NCBI GenBank assembly: GCA_002083525.1
Contig: LWDM01000044.1
Span: 153,190 to 217,189, forward strand
Source of the DNA: Proteobacteria bacterium SG_bin9
GTDB taxonomy: Bacteria > Pseudomonadota > Alphaproteobacteria > Rhizobiales > Xanthobacteraceae
Direction of reading: 5' to 3'
Length of the DNA stretch: 64,000 bases
The first letter of the stretch is position 1. The number at the start of each line of letters is the position of its first letter. The notes under the pieces are model-generated. The model was not told where the DNA came from, did not search any database, and worked only from the letters and a program-made list of their open reading frames with translations. Position numbers and translations under genes: made by a program. Shown here one piece after another: positions 26,008 through 34,969 of this stretch.

Positions 26008-27378
26008 TCAGCCGACGCCGAGCGCCTTGAGTTTACGGTGCAGGGCCGAGCGCTCCATGCCGACGAACTCGGCAGTGCGCGAGATGTTGCCGGAGAAGCG
26101 GCTGATCTGCGCGATCAGATAATCGCGCTCGAACACTTCGCGCGCCTCGCGCAGCGGCAACCCCATGATGTGCTCGCCGTTATTGCCGGTCGGCATCGCC
26201 GGGATCATCGAGCCCACGTCCTGCGGCAGCATGTTGGCGGTGATGGTCGCCTCCGGCTCGCCGCCGGCAAGGATCATCAGCCGCTCGACGTTGTTGCGCA
26301 GCTGACGGACGTTGCCGGGCCAGACATGCGACTGCAGCACCGCCATCGCATCCTCGCCGATCTGCCGGCGCGGCAGGCCGGTCGAGAGCGAAATCTGCTC
26401 CATGAAGTAATCGACGAGTTCGGGAATGTCCTCGCGCCGCTCCGACAACGGCGGAATGCGGATCGGCACGACCGAGAGGCGATGATAGAGATCCTCGCGG
26501 AAGCGGCCTTCGGAAATCTCGACTTCGAGGTTGCGCGAGGTCGACGAGACGATGCGCACGTCCACCTGCACCTTGGTGGTGCCGCCCGAACGCTGGAACG
26601 TCTGATCGACCAGCACGCGCAGAATCTTGTTCTGCGTCTCGCGCGGCATGTCGGCGATCTCGTCGATGAACAGCGTACCGCCATGCGCCTCTTCAAGCGC
26701 GCCGGCCTTGTGCTGTTGCGCGCCGTTCGAGCCTTCGACACCGAACAGTTCGATCTCCATCCGCTCCGGGGTTATCGCGGCCGCGTTGATCACGATGAAC
26801 GGACCGGCCGTGCGCCCCGAGGCGTTGTGCAGCGTGCGCGCCGCGAGCTCCTTGCCGCCGCCGGACGGCCCGACGATCAGGATGCGGCTGTTGGTCTTGG
26901 CCGCGCGGTCAATGGTCTGACGCAGCTGGTTCATGCACGCCGAGCGGCCGACCATGTTGCCGGACGACGGCACGTGCTGCTTCAGCTCCTTCACCTCGCG
27001 TTTGAGGCGCGAGGTTTCCAGCGCCCGCGTCGCCACCAGCACCAGACGGTCGGCCTTGAACGGCTTCTCGATGAAGTCATAAGCGCCGCGCTTGATCGCA
27101 GCGACCGCGGTCTCGATGTTGCCGTGGCCGGAGATCATCACCACCGGAACGTCCGGATGGTCCTGCTTGACGTGCTCAAGCACCTGCAGGCCGTCGAGCC
27201 TGGAGCCCTGCAGCCAGATGTCGAGAAACACCATGCTGGGCCGGCGGTTGGTGACCTCCTGCAGCGCCTGATCGCTGTCGCGCGCCGTGCGCGTCTGGAA
27301 TCCCTCGTCTTCCAGGATGCCGGCCACGAGCTCCCGGATATCGGCTTCATCGTCTACGATGAGGATGTCGTTCGCCAT
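26008..27378 (-). CDS. ntrX: nitrogen assimilation response regulator NtrX
   Basis: Response regulator of 456 residues: REC domain 1-120 with phospho-Asp in VFLDIWLQGS and EKPF, an AAA+ sigma-54-type module about 140-375 (Walker A GPSGGGKELAARTLH, Walker B GGTLFIDEIADMP, FREDLYHRL) and a Fis-type HTH at the end (GNISRTAEFVGMERSALHRKLKAL). The loop that normally reads GAFTGA is replaced by ELFGVEGSNGAQQHKAG, so it probably does not contact sigma-54 in the standard way, as known for other NtrX. It pairs with NtrY (17-nt gap). It controls nitrogen and redox-related genes. Confidence 0.95.
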   Translation of the reverse strand: MANDILIVDDEADIRELVAGILEDEGFQTRTARDSDQALQEVTNRRPSMVFLDIWLQGSRLDGLQVLEHVKQDHPDVPVVMISGHGNIETAVAAIKRGAYDFIEKPFKADRLVLVATRALETSRLKREVKELKQHVPSSGNMVGRSACMNQLRQTIDRAAKTNSRILIVGPSGGGKELAARTLHNASGRTAGPFIVINAAAITPERMEIELFGVEGSNGAQQHKAGALEEAHGGTLFIDEIADMPRETQNKILRVLVDQTFQRSGGTTKVQVDVRIVSSTSRNLEVEISEGRFREDLYHRLSVVPIRIPPLSERREDIPELVDYFMEQISLSTGLPRRQIGEDAMAVLQSHVWPGNVRQLRNNVERLMILAGGEPEATITANMLPQDVGSMIPAMPTGNNGEHIMGLPLREAREVFERDYLIAQISRFSGNISRTAEFVGMERSALHRKLKALGVG

Positions 27379-27395
27379 GTGCTACGCCCTGTTGC

Positions 27396-29735
27396 TCAGT
27401 TGCCGTTGACGACTTCAGTTTTTGGTTCGCCCGGCGTCGCGGACGCGCCGGGTTCGGTCTTGTCGTCTTTGATTTCGTCGGTGCGGCCAGCCGGAAGTTC
27501 ATTCTTGCGGCCTTCCGCGGACGGCGGCTCTCCCGAAACCGCGAAGCGCAGCCGCACCCAAGCACCGCGCGCACCCGGCCGGATCACCGATGCGTCGTTG
27601 AGTTCGATCTTGCCGCCGTGATCCTCGAGCACACGTCCGACGATGGCGAGGCCGAGACCGGTGCCCTTCTCGCGGGTCGTCACGTAGGGTTCGAGCAGAC
27701 GTGAACGGCTTTCCTTGGGCAGGCCGATACCGTTGTCGATCACGTCGATGACGATGTCGTCATTCTCGCGGAAAGCAATGACATCGATGCGACCGCGGCC
27801 GAGCGTTTCCGGCGGCACGGCGCTGATCGCCTCGGACGCGTTCTTGATGATGTTGGTGAGGCCCTGCGAGATCAGCCGCCGGTCGAACTTCGCCGGCATC
27901 GGATCCTGCTTGATATCGGTTTCGATATCGACGTCGGGATGACCGACGCGCATCAGGAACACCGTCTGCCGCACGGTGTCGGCGACATCCTCGCCTTCGA
28001 TGACCGGCTTCGGCATGCGCGCGAACTTCGAGAACTCGTCGACCATGCGGCGAATGTCGTCGACCTGACGGACGATCGTGTCGGTGCACTGGTCGAAGAT
28101 CGGCCGGTCCTCGGTGATGACCTTGCCGAACTTGCGCTTGATGCGCTCGGCCGAGAGCTGAATCGGCGTCAGCGGGTTCTTGATTTCGTGCGCGATGCGG
28201 CGGGCGACATCGGCCCAGGCCGAGGTGCGCTGCGCCGAAACGAGCTCGGTGATGTCGTCGAGCGTGATGATGTAACTGTCGCGCGACTCGCCGGTCTGTT
28301 CGGCGCTGACCCGCACGGACAGATTGCGTTCGATGTTGTCGCGGCTGATCGTAATTTGCCCCTGAACAAGGCGTTGCGCGCTCTCGCGGGCGGTCGCCAT
28401 CAGCTCGTTGAGTTCAGGTACGACTTCCGACAGCGGATGATCGAGCGCCTCGGATTCCGGATGACCGATCAGCTTCTCCGCCGAGCGATTGAGGATGCCG
28501 ATCTTGTTGGCGCCGTCGACGCCGATGATACCGGCGCTTGCCGATGACAGCACTGCCTCGATGAAGCGGCGGCGGCTGTCGATCAGACCGCTGGCGTTGA
28601 TCAATTCATCCCGCTGCGTGCGCAGCTCCTGCGTCATCTTGTTGAACGTCTCGCCAAGCTGAGCGAGATCGCCCTCGGACTTGATCACCGGTACCTGCAC
28701 ATGCAGGTCGCCCGTCGAGACCATGTTCGCCGCGCCCATCAAGCGGCGGATCGGCGCCACCAGCCAGTTGGCGAAGTTGAGGCCGATCAGCACCGACGAC
28801 ATCAACACGGTCAACGCGATCACCGTGAACATCAGCGCAAAGGCGACCTGAATGCCGAGCTTGCGCGACTCGAGATCGGCATACTCGGCAACGCTGGCTT
28901 CGGTCTGGGTCAGCTGATTGACGACGCGCGGATCCAGCAGCCGCGCGACGTAAAGGAACGTGTCCTGAAACGCCCGCAGCCGTATGACAGCGGCAACGTA
29001 GTTGGCTTCGGTGAACACCGCGATCTGCGGTTCGTCTTCGCCGACGTTGCGGAGAAAATCCGCCTCCGGCATCGCGAAGCTCTGCTGGATGGCGCCCGAT
29101 CCGCTTTCCAGAACACGGCGCTCGCTGTCGAGCATGATCGTAAACGGCAAGTTGCGCACGCTGGCGCTTGCCGTCATCAACTGACGGAACGTCCCGCGGT
29201 CCTGATCGAACAGCGGCCTGGCGCGCGAGAGATCGCCGGCCATACCGATAATGTCGCCGCGGATCAGCTGCGCATGCTCGTTCAGATACGCGCGCGAGAC
29301 GATCAGCGAGTTTTCGATCACCGCTTTCGTTCGAACGGAAAACAGGCGATCGAGACCACGGTCGAGCGTGACGCTGGCCACCACCGACACGACCACCGCA
29401 GGCAGCACCGCGATCACCGCGAACAGACTGACCACCTGAACGTGAAGTTTCGCTGCCGCCCGGCCGCGCCGGCGGGCCTGCACCACCTTGAAGATTTCAC
29501 TGCTGCCGATGGCCACCAGCAGCAGCACGGTGGCGGCGTTGATCAGCAGGAAGGTGATGACGACGTTATGGCTCGGCGCTATCGGCCCAAGGCCGGTCAG
29601 AACGACAAACGTCAGGAAGGCGGACAGGAGCGCCAACCCGACTGCAAACGGGATCAGGAGCTTGCTGAGCTGCCGTTTCCGGGGCTCGGCAAACGACGGG
29701 TCGAACGATGCGGCCGTCGGATCTGCGGTTGTCAT
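27396..29735 (-). CDS. ntrY: nitrogen regulation sensor histidine kinase NtrY
   Basis: A membrane-bound sensor kinase of 779 residues. Several N-terminal hydrophobic segments (about 30-110) are followed by a periplasmic region, a further helix, HAMP (about 340-390), PAS, a HisKA box with the phospho-His in RRIAHEIKNPLTPIQLSAERI, and an ATPase domain (DNGIGLPKESR, GLGLAIVGRVLEDHGG). It phosphorylates NtrX. ATG 29735 (MTTADPTA) is preferred; a TTG at 29798 would extend it. It lies downstream of ntrC with a 143-nt gap that follows a hairpin at the ntrC stop. Confidence 0.95.
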   Translation of the reverse strand: MTTADPTAASFDPSFAEPRKRQLSKLLIPFAVGLALLSAFLTFVVLTGLGPIAPSHNVVITFLLINAATVLLLVAIGSSEIFKVVQARRRGRAAAKLHVQVVSLFAVIAVLPAVVVSVVASVTLDRGLDRLFSVRTKAVIENSLIVSRAYLNEHAQLIRGDIIGMAGDLSRARPLFDQDRGTFRQLMTASASVRNLPFTIMLDSERRVLESGSGAIQQSFAMPEADFLRNVGEDEPQIAVFTEANYVAAVIRLRAFQDTFLYVARLLDPRVVNQLTQTEASVAEYADLESRKLGIQVAFALMFTVIALTVLMSSVLIGLNFANWLVAPIRRLMGAANMVSTGDLHVQVPVIKSEGDLAQLGETFNKMTQELRTQRDELINASGLIDSRRRFIEAVLSSASAGIIGVDGANKIGILNRSAEKLIGHPESEALDHPLSEVVPELNELMATARESAQRLVQGQITISRDNIERNLSVRVSAEQTGESRDSYIITLDDITELVSAQRTSAWADVARRIAHEIKNPLTPIQLSAERIKRKFGKVITEDRPIFDQCTDTIVRQVDDIRRMVDEFSKFARMPKPVIEGEDVADTVRQTVFLMRVGHPDVDIETDIKQDPMPAKFDRRLISQGLTNIIKNASEAISAVPPETLGRGRIDVIAFRENDDIVIDVIDNGIGLPKESRSRLLEPYVTTREKGTGLGLAIVGRVLEDHGGKIELNDASVIRPGARGAWVRLRFAVSGEPPSAEGRKNELPAGRTDEIKDDKTEPGASATPGEPKTEVVNGN

Positions 29736-29870
29736 GCGCTGCGGAGTAATTGGAGCTTGGTCGGATTGGCCATTAAGCCATCCGGCCCACTGATGCAATC
29801 ATACAACAATGTTGCTCAATTACGACAATTCCGCGGCGCGGTCCTCTGGAAGGTGTCCAGATAACGCGAA

Positions 29871-29888
29871 CGGCGGCCTTAGCCGCCG
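29871..29888. terminator. hairpin covering the ntrC stop codon
   Basis: CGGCGGC (29871-29877) and GCCGCCG (29882-29888) form a perfect 7-bp stem; the 4-nt loop CTTA contains the ntrC TAA (on the minus strand). No T-run follows in the direction of transcription, so it may only partially attenuate or stabilise the transcript between ntrBC and ntrYX. Confidence 0.45.
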
Positions 29889-31321
29889 CTGCGGTAGACC
29901 TGGATATCCAGGTCGCGGATTTTCTTCCGCAATGTGTTGCGGTTAAGCCCCAAGAGGTCCGCGGCCCTGATCTGGTTGCCCCGCGTTGCTGCCAGCGCAA
30001 CCGTGAGCAACGGCACCTCGATTTCCCGCAGAATGCGGTGATAGAGGCCCGGCGGCGGAACGCCGTTCGGGAAGCCGGCAAAGTGGGTCGCGAGATAGGT
30101 TTCGACGGCGTCGCCAAGGTTATCCACAGTCGCAGGTGCGGCCTGACCGGCGACAACGGCCGGCGGCGCCAGCTCCCCGTCGATCACCGACTGGGTGATC
30201 ACGTCCTGCGGATAAAGTGCGGCCAGCCGGCGCGCGAGGTTTTCAAGCTCGCGGACGTTGCCAGGCCAGCGGTGCTGCTTCATCCGCTCGAGCGCCTGGG
30301 TATCGAGCTTCTTCGGCGGCAAGCCATCCTTCTCGGCCAGCGAGAAGAAGTGGCGGACGAGATCGGGCAAATCCTCGATGCGCTCGCGCAGCGGCGGCAG
30401 CCGCAGCGGCACGACGTTGAGGCGGAAGAACAGATCCTCGCGGAACAGCCCCTGCTGGATCAGGATACGCAGATCCTTGTTGCTCGCCGCAACGATACGC
30501 ACGTCGGTCTTGATCGGCGTACGGCCGCCGACGGTTGTGTATTCGCCCTGCTGAAGGACACGCAGCAGCCGGGTCTGCGCTTCCATCGGCATGTCGCCGA
30601 TTTCGTCGAGGAACAGCGTGCCGCCTTCAGCCTGCTCGAAGCGGCCGGATGCGCGGGTGTTGGCGCCGGTGAACGCGCCGCGTTCATGGCCGAACAGTTC
30701 GGACTCGATGAGATCGCGCGGAATTGCCGCCATGTTGACGGCGACGAACGGCCCGTTCCGCCGCTTGCCGTAGTCATGCAGCGCGCGGGCAACCAGCTCC
30801 TTGCCGGTGCCAGACTCGCCCGAGATCATCACCGTGAGATCGGTCTGCATCAATCGCGCCAGCACGCGATAGATCTCCTGCATCGCCGGGGAACGGCCGA
30901 CCAGCGGAATCGAATCGAACTCGCCCTCCTCGTGCAAGGTGGCGACCCGTTCCTTCGGCTCGGCCAGTGCGCGGCCGACGATTCCGATCAGTTCCTTCAG
31001 ATCGAACGGCTTGGGCAGATATTCGTACGCACCGCGCTCGGACGCGCGGATCGCGGTCATGAAGGTATTCTGCGCACTCATGACAATGACCGGCAGATTG
31101 GGCCGCATCTTCTTGATACGTGGCAGCAGGTCGAAGGCGTTTTCGTCTGGCATCACCACGTCGGTGATAACGAGGTCGCCATCCCCCTGGCTGATCCAGC
31201 GCCAGAGCGTCGTCGCGTTGCCGGTGAGACGGACCTCGTATCCGGCGCGCGAGAGCGCCTGATTGAGGACTGTGCGGATTGCGGCATCGTCGTCGGCAAC
31301 AAGAATGCTACCTGCGGGCAT
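29879..31321 (-). CDS. ntrC: nitrogen regulation protein NR(I), sigma-54 activator
   Basis: A protein of 480 residues: REC domain with the phospho-Asp in VITDVVMPDEN, AAA+ module (GESGTGKELVARALHDYG, the sigma-54 loop ERGAFTGANTRASG, GTLFLDEIGDMPMEAQ) and a C-terminal Fis-type HTH (GNQIRAADLLGLNRNTLRKKIRDL). Phosphorylated by NtrB, it activates glnA, amtB-glnK and other sigma-54 promoters in nitrogen limitation. It starts 9 nt after ntrB and ends in a hairpin. Confidence 0.97.
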   Translation of the reverse strand: MPAGSILVADDDAAIRTVLNQALSRAGYEVRLTGNATTLWRWISQGDGDLVITDVVMPDENAFDLLPRIKKMRPNLPVIVMSAQNTFMTAIRASERGAYEYLPKPFDLKELIGIVGRALAEPKERVATLHEEGEFDSIPLVGRSPAMQEIYRVLARLMQTDLTVMISGESGTGKELVARALHDYGKRRNGPFVAVNMAAIPRDLIESELFGHERGAFTGANTRASGRFEQAEGGTLFLDEIGDMPMEAQTRLLRVLQQGEYTTVGGRTPIKTDVRIVAASNKDLRILIQQGLFREDLFFRLNVVPLRLPPLRERIEDLPDLVRHFFSLAEKDGLPPKKLDTQALERMKQHRWPGNVRELENLARRLAALYPQDVITQSVIDGELAPPAVVAGQAAPATVDNLGDAVETYLATHFAGFPNGVPPPGLYHRILREIEVPLLTVALAATRGNQIRAADLLGLNRNTLRKKIRDLDIQVYRSGG

Positions 31322-31330
31322 CGGTATTCC

Positions 31331-32509
31331 TCATCGTTCACCATGTGAGGTTCGCAGCGGCGAGCCCGGCATCTCGCTGCTACCGTTGGAGGCTTGTTTT
31401 TTCGCGGTGCTGTACATGGGCAACAACACACGGAAAACGGTTCGTCGCGGCTGCGACTCGCATTCGATGATGCCGCCGTGGTCGCCGACAATCTTGGCGA
31501 CCAGCGCAAGACCAAGCCCGCTTCCTGTCGGCTTGGTGGTCACGAACGGATCGAACAGGTTCGGCAACAGGTCGTCCGGCACCCCGGGCCCGTTGTCCTT
31601 GACGCAGAATTCGAGCGGCAACGATACGCGCGACTTGTTGCCGGGGATCGACAGGCGCACACCGGGCCGGAAGGCCGTGGTGAGCTGAATCTCGCCTTCG
31701 CTGCCCATATCGGTCAGCGCTTCGGCGGCATTCTTCACGAGATTGAGGAAGACCTGGATCAGCTGATCCTGATTGGCGAGCACCGGCGGCAGCGACGGGT
31801 CGTAGTCCTCGACGAACTTGATGTTGCGCGCGAAGCCCGACTGCGCCAGCCGTTTCACATGATCGAACACGGAGTGGATGTTGACCGCATCGCGCGGCAC
31901 CGGACGCTCGTCACCGAAGACTTCCATGCGATCGACGAGCGTGACGATGCGGTCGGCCTCATCGCAGATCAGCCGCGTGAGCGTGCGATCCTCGGCCGAG
32001 GCCGCCTGCTCCAGCAGCTGCGCGGCGCCGCGGATGCCGGAGAGCGGGTTCTTGATCTCGTGCGCCAGCATCGCGGCAAGCGCGGTGACCGAGCGTGCGG
32101 CGCTGCGATGGGTGAGCTGGCGATCCATCTTGTCGGCGATGGTGCGCTCCTGAATCATCACGACGATGCAGCCGGGGCGCTCATTCAGCGGCGCCACGTG
32201 CAGATCGACCTGCCGGTCGCCGCCGATGCGCGGCGTGCCGAGATCGACCTTGTACTCATTCACCGGCGAGCCGGACGCCCGCACCTGCTCGATCAGCGAC
32301 AACAGCGGACTGCCGAACGGGATCAATTCCTTCAGCGACTGACGCCGCAACAGCTGCACCGAGACTTCGAAGAAGGATTCGGCCGCGATATTGGCGTCCA
32401 TGATCTTGCCGTCCGGCGCGATCTGCAGCACCGGATTCGGCAGCGCATTGAGAATGGCGTCGCTGTCGGACGCTGGTGGGGAGAGGCGATGCTCGGACAA
32501 GCTGGTCAT
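31331..32509 (-). CDS. ntrB: nitrogen regulation sensor kinase NR(II)
   Basis: Cytosolic sensor kinase of 392 residues with no membrane segments. A PAS domain (ILNALPNPVLQIAPDGKIMDANIAAESFF) is followed by HisKA with the phospho-His in AAMLAHEIKNPLSGIRGAAQLLEQA and the ATPase domain (NLVKNAAEAL, DNGPGVPDDL, GSGLGLALVAKIVGDHGG). PII protein normally controls its kinase/phosphatase balance. ATG 32509 overlaps the dusB stop as ATGA, so it is translationally coupled to dusB. Confidence 0.96.
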   Translation of the reverse strand: MTSLSEHRLSPPASDSDAILNALPNPVLQIAPDGKIMDANIAAESFFEVSVQLLRRQSLKELIPFGSPLLSLIEQVRASGSPVNEYKVDLGTPRIGGDRQVDLHVAPLNERPGCIVVMIQERTIADKMDRQLTHRSAARSVTALAAMLAHEIKNPLSGIRGAAQLLEQAASAEDRTLTRLICDEADRIVTLVDRMEVFGDERPVPRDAVNIHSVFDHVKRLAQSGFARNIKFVEDYDPSLPPVLANQDQLIQVFLNLVKNAAEALTDMGSEGEIQLTTAFRPGVRLSIPGNKSRVSLPLEFCVKDNGPGVPDDLLPNLFDPFVTTKPTGSGLGLALVAKIVGDHGGIIECESQPRRTVFRVLLPMYSTAKKQASNGSSEMPGSPLRTSHGER

Positions 32510-33531
32510 GCCGCCGCCTTCCATGCGAAATCATCGAATGCATCGCGCAAACCGCGGCGGACGATATCGGGCGAGTCCGTGGTCAGCACCTCGGTGCGCC
32601 ACCGCCTAAGCGTTTCGATCTGAGCGCCGGCCGTCTCGGCCGCGACATCAAGCGCCCAACCGAGGTGCTTGCGAACGTGGCGCACCCCGATGCGCAGCCC
32701 GTAATGATCGAGCGCATCCTCATAAAGCTCGCAGACGTAACGAAGCTGGTCGGGCAGCGCGGGTGCGGCTTCCTCCGGCGCACCGTCGAGCCGCCGGCCG
32801 ATCTGGCCCGGCAGCCAAGGCTGTCCTTGCGCACCGCGGCCGATCATCACTGCATCGGCGCCGGATTGATCGAGCGCCGTTTCGGCCTGTGCGAACGAGG
32901 TGATGTCGCCGTTGACGACGAGCGGAATGGAAATGGCGTCGCGCACCGCGCGAATGGCGCGCCAGTCGGCGCTGCCCTTGTAGAACTGGCAGCGGGTGCG
33001 GCCATGTACGGTGACCATCTGTATGCCGGCGGCTTCCGCGCGTTTCGCAAGCTCGGCCGCGTTCAGCATGCGCTCGTCCCAGCCGAGCCGCATCTTCAGC
33101 GTCACAGGCACGCGCACGGCCGCGACCGTCGCTTCGATGAGCCGCAACGCATGATCGAGATCGCGCATCAGCGCCGATCCGGACTGTCCGCCCGTCACAT
33201 GACGCGCGGGGCAGCCCATGTTGATGTCGATGATGTCCGCACCGCCCGCCTCCGCGATGCGCGCGCCTTCCGTCATCCAGCGCGGTTCGCAACCGGCGAG
33301 CTGCACCACATGCGGCGTGTCACCCGCGGCTTCACACCGAAGCTGTGACATCGCCGTGCCGTTGACGAGGTCTTCGCTGGCCGTCATCTCGGAGACGACG
33401 AGTCCGGCACCCAGCGCCGCCGCCATACGCCGGAACGGTGCGTCCGTGATGCCCGACATCGGGGCAAGAATGACTCTGTTGACGAGCGCGTTCGCACCGA
33501 TCCTAAGGACGGTTGCTTGACGTTCGTGCAT
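32506..33531 (-). CDS. dusB: tRNA-dihydrouridine synthase (NifR3 family)
   Basis: An FMN-dependent DusB/NifR3 protein of 341 residues that reduces uridines in the D-loop of tRNA. LAPMSGITDAPFRRMAAALGAGLVVSEM starts the barrel, DINMGCPARHVTGGQSGSALM carries the catalytic Cys, and VHGRTRCQFYKGSADW and VNGDITSF follow. ATG 33531 with GGTGA 8 nt upstream is chosen; GTG 33543 is an alternative. It is the first gene of the classical alphaproteobacterial nifR3-ntrBC-ntrYX operon and divergent from ispDF, so the operon promoter should lie in 33544-33785. Confidence 0.95.
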   Translation of the reverse strand: MHERQATVLRIGANALVNRVILAPMSGITDAPFRRMAAALGAGLVVSEMTASEDLVNGTAMSQLRCEAAGDTPHVVQLAGCEPRWMTEGARIAEAGGADIIDINMGCPARHVTGGQSGSALMRDLDHALRLIEATVAAVRVPVTLKMRLGWDERMLNAAELAKRAEAAGIQMVTVHGRTRCQFYKGSADWRAIRAVRDAISIPLVVNGDITSFAQAETALDQSGADAVMIGRGAQGQPWLPGQIGRRLDGAPEEAAPALPDQLRYVCELYEDALDHYGLRIGVRHVRKHLGWALDVAAETAGAQIETLRRWRTEVLTTDSPDIVRRGLRDAFDDFAWKAAA

Positions 33532-33785
33532 CGGATTGGTCACCGATCTTCCCGCTTATGAAGAGCCACGGCGCCATTGCCCCGGCCCTCGCTCAAAACT
33601 TAGGCATGAAGCCCATCTGCCTAGAGTTTAGCCAAAAATACCAAACACGCAAGTGCATCGCAGCATGGAGGGTGAATCTGCCCACAGGCGCGGAATCATC
33701 CTGTTTTTGCTGACAAATATGGTAAGTGCAGGGCCCAAAATGGCTTCAAAGCACCACCCTCTTCAACCAGCTCTGTTACCTCCGC

Positions 33786-34967
33786 ATGGCTCAAGCTGAT
33801 CGAAACGCCGCCATTATCGTTGCCGCAGGCCGCGGTCTGCGCGCCGGCGCCGGCGGCCCGAAACAATACCGGACGATTGCCGGCCGGCCTGTGATTGCCC
33901 GTTCACTCGAACCGTTCTGCACACATCCGCGCATCGCTGCGGTTCAGCCGGTTCTCAATCCCGACGACATCGCGATGTTCAACAGCGCGGTCGCGGGTCT
34001 GCGCCTGCGCGCACCGGTGAACGGCGGCGCGACGCGTCAGGCGTCCGTACGCGCGGGACTTGAAGCGCTGGCCAGCGATCCGCCGGAGGTCGTGCTGATC
34101 CACGATGCGGCGCGCGCCTTCGTCAGCGAGGCTGTCATTGCACGTGCCATCGACGCCGCGCATGCGACCGGCGCGGCGATCCCTGCCGTTGCGGTGACCG
34201 ACACCATCAAGGCGGTCGACGCCGCCGGCCACATCGTTGCGACACCGGACCGTTCGACCTTGCGGATCGCGCAGACCCCGCAGGCGTTTCGCTTCGATGC
34301 CATTCTCGATGCGCATCGCCGCGCCGCGCGCGAAGGCCGCGACGATTTCACCGACGATGCCGCGATCGCCGAATGGGCGGGATTGACGGTCGCAACCTTT
34401 GAAGGCGATGTTCTGAACATGAAGCTCACGACTCCGGAAGATTTTCAGCGCGAGGAAGCGCGGCTTGCCGCGTCGCTCGGCGACGTCCGGCATGGCTCCG
34501 GCTACGACGTGCACGCGTTCGGCGACGGCGATCACGTCTGGCTCTGCGGCATCAAGGTGCCGTTCGATCGGGGCTTTCTCGCACACTCGGATGGCGACGT
34601 CGGCCTGCATGCGCTGGTCGATGCCATTCTCGGCGCGCTGGCCGATGGCGACATCGGCTCGCACTTCCCGCCGAGCGATCCGAAGTGGAAGGGCGCGGCA
34701 TCGGATCAGTTCCTGAAGTACGCGATAGATCTGGTGGCGAAGCGCGGCGGCCGTGTCGCGCATCTCGATGTGACGATGGTTTGCGAAGCGCCGAAGATCG
34801 GGCCGCTGCGCGATCAGATGCGCGCCAAGATCGCCGAGATCACTGGCCTGCCCATCTCGCGCGTGTCGGTGAAAGCCACCACCAGCGAACGTCTCGGCTT
34901 CACCGGACGGCAGGAAGGTATCGCCGCCATCGGCAGCGCCACCATCCGCCTGCCCTGGGACAACTGA
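33786..34967 (+). CDS. ispDF: bifunctional IspD/IspF (MEP pathway)
   Basis: A fused isoprenoid enzyme of 393 residues. IspD (residues about 5-225) has the cytidylyl-transferase signature AAIIVAAGRGLRAGAGGPKQY plus HDAARAFV and TPQAFRFD. IspF (from about 236) has GSGYDVHAF with metal ligands Asp241 and His243, HSDGDVGLHALVDAILGALADGDIGSHFP and KATTSERLGFTGR. Together it makes CDP-methylerythritol and cyclises the later intermediate to MEcPP. The fusion is common in alphaproteobacteria. ATG 33786 is preferred over 33726 because the conserved N-terminus begins there. Confidence 0.96.
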   Translation: MAQADRNAAIIVAAGRGLRAGAGGPKQYRTIAGRPVIARSLEPFCTHPRIAAVQPVLNPDDIAMFNSAVAGLRLRAPVNGGATRQASVRAGLEALASDPPEVVLIHDAARAFVSEAVIARAIDAAHATGAAIPAVAVTDTIKAVDAAGHIVATPDRSTLRIAQTPQAFRFDAILDAHRRAAREGRDDFTDDAAIAEWAGLTVATFEGDVLNMKLTTPEDFQREEARLAASLGDVRHGSGYDVHAFGDGDHVWLCGIKVPFDRGFLAHSDGDVGLHALVDAILGALADGDIGSHFPPSDPKWKGAASDQFLKYAIDLVAKRGGRVAHLDVTMVCEAPKIGPLRDQMRAKIAEITGLPISRVSVKATTSERLGFTGRQEGIAAIGSATIRLPWDN

Positions 34968-34969
34968 AA

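Noticed and set aside
25792..27621. 609-codon open frame antisense to dat, ntrX and the end of ntrY
   Set aside because: Shadow of three clear genes.
29736..29798. Extended ntrY start at a TTG codon
   Set aside because: TTG with no ribosome site; the conserved protein begins at ATG 29735.
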